Below, piece after piece: positions 6,383 to 10,992 of a stretch of DNA of 10,992 nucleotides. The stretch comes from JAAYVZ01 sp035403265 (lineage in GTDB: Bacteria > Acidobacteriota > Thermoanaerobaculia > Thermoanaerobaculales > Thermoanaerobaculaceae). Every line of letters starts with the position of its first letter. Position 1 is the first letter of the stretch. The stretch spans positions 1-10,992 of the forward strand of contig DAONEV010000123.1 in the NCBI GenBank assembly GCA_035403265.1, in the 5' to 3' direction. A program made the translations under genes and the position numbers. The notes below the pieces were generated by a model. That model was given only the letters and a program-made list of their open reading frames with translations, ran no database searches and was not told the origin of the DNA.

Positions 6383-8182
6383 ATGGCGCGACCGGCAAAG
6401 CCGACACGAGAGCCTGTACGGGTGAGGCGGGGAGCGACCAGCCCGCGCCGCGTCGACACGCGCCTCGTGGTGCTGGGAGTGCTGGCGGTGATCGTCGCCG
6501 CGATTGCCCCGTACCTGGGTGCGCTGGGCAACGACTTCGTGTGGGACGACCTCAACCTCATTGTGCACGACGACGAGCTCGGCTCCAGTCATGGTGTCTG
6601 GCACCGGCTCGGTCAGGACTTCTTCGCCGCCGGCCGAGATCCCTCAGCGGCCGGATACTGGCGGCCCCTGATCACGCTGTCTTTTGCGCTCGACCGGGCG
6701 GTGTGGGGGCTGAGGCCGTGGGGGTATCACCTGACCAGCCTCCTGCTGCACGCGGCCTGCGCGGTGCTGGCGGTGCTCCTCGTCCGCACCATCACCTCGA
6801 CCCTGTGGCCGGCGCTGGCGACCGGCGTGCTGTTCGCCCTCCACCCCATGCACGTCGAGAACGTCGTGTTCGTGTCGGGACGCACGGATCTCGTGGCGGC
6901 GCTGATGGGAGGGCTCGCGATGCTCTCGCACCTCGTGGGTTCACGGAGGGCCGACTCGCCCCAACGCGTGGAGATGCATCGCGGTCGATGGTTGCAGGCG
7001 ATGGCAGTCGTGCTCTTCGCCCTCGCACTCCTCGCCAAGGAGATGGCGGTGGTGATGATCGCGTGGCTGGCGGTGATTCACCTCGTCGTCGAGCGGCGAG
7101 GCTGGCGGCAGAGCGCGGCCCTGGTCACACCGCTCGTGCTGGTGACTGCCGCCTATCTGACGGTGCGGTTGCTCGTGCTCGGGATCGGATTGCCGGAGCC
7201 CGGCTCGGTGCGACTCTCCCAGGTGCTCATGACCCTGCCGGCCACCCTGGCGCGCTACCTGTCGTGGTTGGTCCTGCCGACGAGCCTTCACGGTTTCGTC
7301 CAGAACCCGCCAGTGAGCTCGCTGGCCAGCATCCGCGTCGTCCTGGGGCTGGTGGTGATGGCTGCCGCGGCCGGAGGTCTCGCGGTGACGTGGAAGCGGT
7401 CGCGGCCGATGTTTGCGATGGGAGCGATGTCGCTGCTTGCACTTGCGCCTCTCTTCCACGTCGCCCCGATCAAGAGTCCACCCGACATGGGCCTCGTGAT
7501 GGCGGAGCGCTTCCTCTATTTTCCGTCCCTGCCGTTTCTCGCGCTGCTTGCGCTTCTGGCCGCGAGCGTGGGTGAACTGCTCTCGGCCAGGGTGCGGCGT
7601 GTCCTGGGGGTCGCGGTCACGCTGGTCGTGGTGGCCTGGTGGTCGGCGATGATCGTCGGTCGGATCCCGGACTGGCACGACGACGTGAGCTTCTTCACCG
7701 CGGCCCTGCGCGATGCGCCCGACTCCCCAACCGTGGTTGCCAATCTCGCCAATGCCTACGTCGAGCGGGCGGACTTCACCCGCGCCGCCGCCGTCCTCAA
7801 CAACGCTCCGGAGGTCGTCCGCCAAGAGCAGCCCGTGCGTCTCGCCCAGGCCCAGGTGCTGGCTGCGCAGGGCCGCTTTCCCGACGCCATGGCGGTGATG
7901 GAGTCGGTGGTCTCGACACGCTGGCCGGGTGACCAGCGGGCGCGTAACAACCTGGCGTGCCTCTATCGGATGACCGGCAAGCTGGCCGAGGCGTTGGCCA
8001 TGCTCGAGGAGCTGATCCGGGAGGGGAACGAGCTGCCTGAGACGCACGTCAACACCGTCGAGGCGTACAGGGCACGCGGCGACCTGCCGCAGGCGATCGA
8101 GGCATGTCGCCGGGGCCTCGCACGGTTTCCCCAGGACCCGTCGTTGCAGGTGCTCTGCCGTGGCGCCTGGGCGGCCAGATGA
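6383..8182 (+). CDS. TMTC-like multi-pass membrane glycosyltransferase-fold protein with C-terminal TPRs
   Basis: A 599-residue protein. A short basic N-terminus (R/K-rich, 1-26) precedes the first membrane helix (28-48). The first periplasmic loop has 'NDFVWDDLNLI' (50-60) with the acidic pair Asp55-Asp56, the position of the catalytic acidic motif in GT-C glycosyltransferases. Then come 'YWRPLITLSFALD' (92-104), 'ALHPMHVENVVFVSGRTDL' (152-170), 'LLAKEMAVVM' (216-225) and 'AERFLYFPSLPF' (374-385). These are the signature motifs of the TMTC/TPR membrane family, which in animals acts as O-mannosyltransferases. About ten membrane helices are followed by TPR-like helices from about 445 to 590 (AYVERADFTRAAAVL, NLACLYRMTGKLAEALAML). 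The likely role is lipid-linked sugar transfer to exported proteins, inferred only. Start: ATG 6383 precedes the first helix directly, but no good ribosome site is visible, so leaderless initiation is possible. Confidence 0.85.
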   Translation: MARPAKPTREPVRVRRGATSPRRVDTRLVVLGVLAVIVAAIAPYLGALGNDFVWDDLNLIVHDDELGSSHGVWHRLGQDFFAAGRDPSAAGYWRPLITLSFALDRAVWGLRPWGYHLTSLLLHAACAVLAVLLVRTITSTLWPALATGVLFALHPMHVENVVFVSGRTDLVAALMGGLAMLSHLVGSRRADSPQRVEMHRGRWLQAMAVVLFALALLAKEMAVVMIAWLAVIHLVVERRGWRQSAALVTPLVLVTAAYLTVRLLVLGIGLPEPGSVRLSQVLMTLPATLARYLSWLVLPTSLHGFVQNPPVSSLASIRVVLGLVVMAAAAGGLAVTWKRSRPMFAMGAMSLLALAPLFHVAPIKSPPDMGLVMAERFLYFPSLPFLALLALLAASVGELLSARVRRVLGVAVTLVVVAWWSAMIVGRIPDWHDDVSFFTAALRDAPDSPTVVANLANAYVERADFTRAAAVLNNAPEVVRQEQPVRLAQAQVLAAQGRFPDAMAVMESVVSTRWPGDQRARNNLACLYRMTGKLAEALAMLEELIREGNELPETHVNTVEAYRARGDLPQAIEACRRGLARFPQDPSLQVLCRGAWAAR

Positions 8183-8195
8183 AGGTCACCTCCGC

Positions 8196-8229
8196 CTGAG
8201 TTCCGACTCTCAGCATGAGCGTTTCTTTT
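8196..8229 (+). terminator. Weak candidate terminator after the TMTC-like gene
   Basis: CTGAG (8196-8200) and CTCAG (8209-8213) form a 5-bp stem with an 8-base loop, 14 bases after the stop. A T-rich stretch GTTTCTTTTC follows at 8220-8229. The stem is short and the T-run is offset by several bases, so this is tentative. No gene is supported in the rest of the convergent gap up to 8374. Confidence 0.25.
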
Positions 8230-8374
8230 CTGATAGCGCCTCCGACCGGTCGGCGGCCGTGGGCTGCGGCGATCAGCGTGCGGTCGACCTCGGATGCCCG
8301 CGCTGCTGCCTGGAGTCAGGCCACGACCGGCCTGCCACACGAGTCATGTCGGGGCGGGAAGCCGTCGAACCGGC

Positions 8375-9871
8375 CTATCGGGCGGCCGTGGAGGCGCCCG
8401 GCCGGGGAGTGCTGCTCGCCCCCGGTGTGGCGCGGAGCTTCATCTGCCGCGCGGCACCTGCGAAGGCCCCGGCATTGCCCAGGACGCGGCGCCAGCTCTC
8501 TGGCGATTTCCAGAGCATGCTCACGAAGTTCAGGACGCCGGCCGGGCGCTTGTAAAAGGCGCGGTAGAACCGGAGGTACAGCTCCTCGAGCCGCTCCCTG
8601 GTGAAGCCCCGCGGGATGAACACGAAGTTCGCGCAGTTCATCTTCTCCCAATCCTCGTCGAACTCGCCGTGCTCGAGGATGGTGTGGTAAATGGGGGAGC
8701 CCGGGAACGGCGTGAACTTCGTGAGGTTGACGTCGCTGAACGGGTGTCGCAGGGCGTAGGCGCCGGTGTGGGCGATCGACTCTTCCGTCTCGCCGGGGAT
8801 GCCGATCATGAAGAGCCCCTTGGCTCGGATGCCCGCTTCGCGCAGACGATGCACCGTTTCTGCGACCTCTTCCAGGTCACTGCGCGTGCGGTGCGTGCTG
8901 ATGAGGTCCTGATCCCCGGACTCCACCCCCAGGTTGATCATCCAGCATCCCCCGCGCTTGAGGGTCCGGATCAGATCGCTGTCGAGGTGGTTGGGACGGC
9001 CGATGCAGTTGAAAGTGATGCCGAGGTTCCGCGAGCGCAGCTTCTCCACGAACTCCTCGACCCGGGGCTTCTGCAGGGTGAAGTTGTCGTCGTAGATGTT
9101 GACGTGGCGGATCCCATAGCGGCTTCCCAGGAAGGCCAGGTGGTCGACGAGATACTCCGCGCTGTGGGCGCGGAACGAGCTGCCGAACACGGACCGATCG
9201 CAGTAGCTGCACGAGTAGGGGCAGCCGCGGCTGGTGATGAAGGTGGTGGCCGGTGAGCGGGGATAGTTGAAGATGGGCAGGGGATACGCGGCAGGGTAGC
9301 CCGTGAGCTTCTCGTAGGCGGGATAGGGCAGAAGGTCAAGATCGGAGAGCGGGCGCCTTGGCCCCGTGAAGACCGATTCGCCCTCGGGACCGCGGTAGGC
9401 GAGCCCCGCAATGTCCGGGGAGGGGACGAGGTCCGCCTGGAGGAGCTCCAGCAGCGTCGCCTCCCCTTCACCCACCACGATGATGTCCAACGCGTGGAAC
9501 TCGCGCAGGAGTCGTGACCACAACGAGGTCGGGTGGGGTCCTCCGAAGAGGATGGGGACATCGGGTCGTGCCTGCTTGAGCCGGACGGCCAGCCGATAGC
9601 CGCCCATGAACCCTGCGGTGGTGGCCGAGAACCCGATGGCGTCGGGCTGGGTAGCGAGCACGGCCTGCACAGCCTGGTCCTCGGGAAGCGGGTGGGCGAA
9701 GAAGTCGAGGATGGTGGCGGGGAAGCCAGCCCGCTCGGCCACGGCGGCCAGCATGAGCAGGCCGTGGGGCGGCATGACGTTGGCGATGCGGACGATGTCC
9801 TTCGTGCCCGCGATCCAGTTCTCCCCCTGAGGGTGGACGAAGGTGATTCGCTTGGCCTGACCCATCGTCAC
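8375..9871 (-). CDS. B12-binding domain radical SAM protein (class B type)
   Basis: A 498-residue cytoplasmic enzyme. Residues about 8-150 form a cobalamin-binding Rossmann domain: 'PPHGLLMLAAVAERAG' (34-49), 'PDAIGFSATT' (76-85), 'VPILFGGPHPT' (105-115) and 'DIIVVGEGEATLLELL' (129-144). The radical SAM core follows with CxxxCxxC (Cys217, Cys221, Cys224) for the 4Fe-4S cluster and SAM. Also present are 'IYDDNFT' (259-265), 'LGVESGDQ' (314-321) and 'GLFMIGIPGETEES' (352-365). The family includes BchE, HpnP/HpnJ and B12-dependent methylases and cyclases acting on C-H bonds; no neighbour reveals the substrate. The C-terminal 20 residues are low-complexity (Ser/Thr/Pro/Ala). GTG 9871 has GGAG 6 bases upstream; ATG 9865 is the alternative. 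It converges on the TMTC-like gene, leaving 192 bases. Confidence 0.93.
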   Translation of the reverse strand: MTMGQAKRITFVHPQGENWIAGTKDIVRIANVMPPHGLLMLAAVAERAGFPATILDFFAHPLPEDQAVQAVLATQPDAIGFSATTAGFMGGYRLAVRLKQARPDVPILFGGPHPTSLWSRLLREFHALDIIVVGEGEATLLELLQADLVPSPDIAGLAYRGPEGESVFTGPRRPLSDLDLLPYPAYEKLTGYPAAYPLPIFNYPRSPATTFITSRGCPYSCSYCDRSVFGSSFRAHSAEYLVDHLAFLGSRYGIRHVNIYDDNFTLQKPRVEEFVEKLRSRNLGITFNCIGRPNHLDSDLIRTLKRGGCWMINLGVESGDQDLISTHRTRSDLEEVAETVHRLREAGIRAKGLFMIGIPGETEESIAHTGAYALRHPFSDVNLTKFTPFPGSPIYHTILEHGEFDEDWEKMNCANFVFIPRGFTRERLEELYLRFYRAFYKRPAGVLNFVSMLWKSPESWRRVLGNAGAFAGAARQMKLRATPGASSTPRPGASTAAR

Positions 9872-9929
9872 GTGTCGCTCCGGACCGCAGCCCCGACCGG
9901 GAGAAGGCGCCGGCGTGCGGAGGGGTGCG

Positions 9930-9935
9930 AGTATA
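9930..9935 (-). promoter_or_regulatory. Candidate -10 box (TATACT) of the radical SAM gene
   Basis: On the minus strand TATACT followed by C lies 58 bases before GTG 9871. It is the same hexamer, with the same following base, as in the DUF3597 promoter. No convincing -35 lies 16-19 bases further upstream (near 9953-9960). Confidence 0.4.
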
Positions 9936-9989
9936 GGCCGCCTGACCGGTTCCCTGTTGCGGTAGGACGACTAATGTTCGTCATCGAGA

Positions 9990-10005
9990 GCGTCAACTGT
10001 GACGC
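9990..10005. repeat. Perfect inverted repeat GCGTCA-ACTG-TGACGC
   Basis: Two 6-base arms match perfectly around a 4-base centre. The size and symmetry suit a dimeric regulator's operator, but also a small RNA hairpin. It lies between the divergent radical SAM gene and the secreted protein gene, so it could control either. Confidence 0.45.
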
Positions 10006-10030
10006 ACCTGGCACCCAGAGTGACTGCCAA

Positions 10031-10055
10031 GTTGGTGGGCACAGCGGCCGCCAAC
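10031..10055. repeat. Hairpin GTTGGTGG...CCGCCAAC in the leader region
   Basis: An 8-bp stem (one G-U wobble if read as + strand RNA) closes a 9-base loop. No T-run follows. Together with the adjacent stem at 10071-10090 it may form a structured 5' leader of the gene at 10219, or may be incidental. Confidence 0.35.
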
Positions 10056-10218
10056 CTGATTGGCATTCATCTGGCAACGGCGCTCGCCAGGTCAAAGCTG
10101 GATTGGCAAGCACATGTGAATGGGCACTTTCCTGGAGTACGGTGGCCTTGGCGTCAAGATTGCTTGTTGGGAAAGATAGCGGGCGCACGGCGTCTGTCTG
10201 GAAGAAGGGAAGGTCACG

Positions 10219-10992
10219 ATGCGAAGGAGTCACGAGTTGCTCGGGAGCCTCATTCTGTTGCTTGCCGCGACGCCGCTGTGGGCCTCGTTCACCGGCACCG
10301 ACCTCTTCCTGCCGTCGGTAGGGGCGAGGCCGGGCGTGGCACCCGCCATCTGGTACACCACGGTGTACGTCCACAACCCCAACGCCACGGCGGCGAACGT
10401 CACCTTCTACCTGCTCGAGCGGCAGGCCAACCCAACCCCCTTGAGCTTCACGGACGTCATTCAGCCCGGCGACACCACCAAGTACGACAACGCCGTGCAG
10501 CTCATGTTCAACAAGCAGACGTTCGGGGCGATCCGGCTGGCCTCGAACATTAAGGTCCTCGCCGGCTCTCGCATCTACTCCCAGTCCGGGGAGCTCAAGG
10601 ACTCGGTGGGGCAGTTCTTCGCCGGGACCCCGGCCTCGTTCGCGATCGGTCTGGGCCAGTCGACCGAGCTGCTGGGCGTGTACGGAACGACTCCCTCGGC
10701 CGACTCCACTTTCCGGTACAACTTCGGCTTCGTCGAGACGACCGGCACCGGCACCTGCGAGGTCAAGGTGACGGTGAAGGACTGGACCGGGGTGGAGTTT
10801 GGCAACAAGACCTACACCGTGCACCAGTGGGAGCAGATGCAGAAGGGGTTCAAGGACGAGTTTCCGTCGATCTCGACGCACAACGCGCGCCTGACGGTGG
10901 AGGTGACCTCCGGGACCGGCAAGGTGATCGCGTTCGGCTCCGGGGTGGCGAACGGCTCCCAGGACCCGGCGACGTTCGAGATGGCGTTCCGG
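10219..10992 (+). CDS. Secreted beta-rich protein of unknown function, 3' end outside window
   Basis: The frame is open from ATG 10219 to the last base (258 residues, no stop), so the gene continues beyond the window. GGGAAGG lies 5 bases before the ATG. Residues 1-22 form a signal peptide (LLGSLILLLAATPLWA, cut before Ser23). The mature part starts 'TGTDLFLPSVG' and has two similar beta-rich lobes. Lobe 1 (about 45-121) runs from 'WYTTVYVHNPNATAANVTFYL' to 'IRLASNIKVLAGSRIYS'. Lobe 2 (about 165-245) runs from 'FRYNFGFVETTGTGTCEVKV' to 'LTVEVTSGTGKVIAFGSGV'. I recall similar secreted proteins from Acidobacteriota genomes, without known function. The pattern suggests Ig-like beta-sandwiches for surface or extracellular use. 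Downstream domains cannot be seen. Confidence 0.85.
   Translation, partial: MRRSHELLGSLILLLAATPLWASFTGTDLFLPSVGARPGVAPAIWYTTVYVHNPNATAANVTFYLLERQANPTPLSFTDVIQPGDTTKYDNAVQLMFNKQTFGAIRLASNIKVLAGSRIYSQSGELKDSVGQFFAGTPASFAIGLGQSTELLGVYGTTPSADSTFRYNFGFVETTGTGTCEVKVTVKDWTGVEFGNKTYTVHQWEQMQKGFKDEFPSISTHNARLTVEVTSGTGKVIAFGSGVANGSQDPATFEMAFR

Larger units (their letters stand above)
9872..10218. other. 347-base intergenic region rich in inverted repeats
   Basis: A gap between divergent genes, visibly less GC-rich than the coding DNA from about 9960 on. It holds the radical SAM upstream signals (9872-9960), a perfect 16-base inverted repeat (9990-10005), a hairpin (10031-10055) and a further stem CTGGC/GCCAG (10071-10090). 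GATTGGCA occurs twice (10058-10065 and 10100-10107). No protein-like frame with a ribosome site is seen. A + strand promoter for the gene at 10219 should lie here, but I cannot place it; TTGGCG near 10148 is only a weak -35 candidate. Confidence 0.5.

Noticed and set aside
6941..8047. Minus-strand open frame opposite the TMTC-like gene
   Set aside because: The His/Arg/Gln-rich composition is typical of an antisense shadow of a Leu/Val/Ala-rich membrane gene.
9999..10553. Plus-strand open frame starting in the intergenic region before 10219
   Set aside because: It overlaps the secreted protein gene in another frame, has no ribosome site, and its second half is a shadow of that gene.
9868..10881. 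Long minus-strand open frame (337 codons) opposite the last gene
   Set aside because: It is antisense to a + strand gene with signal peptide and good ribosome site. Its translation is Arg/Gly/Val-rich without recognisable motifs, as expected from a high-GC shadow frame.

Overview
This window is a GC-rich, gene-dense stretch of bacterial chromosome with ten protein-coding genes, two of them cut by the window edges. I found no RNA genes, CRISPR array, insertion sequence or phage genes. The gene content (a VWFA-related secreted domain of the kind abundant in Acidobacteriota, a TMTC-like membrane TPR protein, a secreted sulfatase-modifying-factor-fold protein, a secreted 'LFLPSVG...WYTT' protein) suggests an uncultured soil or sediment bacterium such as Acidobacteriota or a similar GC-rich phylum. 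That placement is inference, because no marker gene is present.

Layout. At the left edge is the C-terminal end of a VWFA-related protein (2-379, +). It converges on a small SnoaL/NTF2-like protein (408-857, -). That gene is divergent from a lipoprotein with an N-acylglucosamine 2-epimerase-like (alpha/alpha)6 barrel (1006-2523, +). The barrel gene converges on a VIT1/CCC1-type iron/manganese transporter (2597-3283, -), which has an AT-rich upstream region. A 368-base gap follows. Then comes a + strand run: a secreted FGE-sulfatase-fold protein lacking the catalytic cysteine pair (3652-4533), a DUF3597 protein with its own good promoter (4666-5064), a secreted protein made of six ChW repeats (5195-6109), and a TMTC-like multi-pass membrane protein with C-terminal TPRs (6383-8182). 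This last gene converges on a B12-binding radical SAM enzyme (8375-9871, -). After a 347-base intergenic region rich in inverted repeats, a secreted two-lobed beta-rich protein starts at 10219 and runs off the right edge.

How the genes fit together. They do not form one pathway, and strand changes split them into small units. The common theme is the cell envelope: six of the ten products carry a signal peptide, lipobox or membrane segments, or belong to a family that is usually exported. I see no clear defence, mobile or biosynthetic system. The most unusual items are the six-repeat ChW protein outside its usual Gram-positive context, the epimerase-fold lipoprotein, the cysteine-less FGE-fold protein, and the structured region upstream of the last gene.
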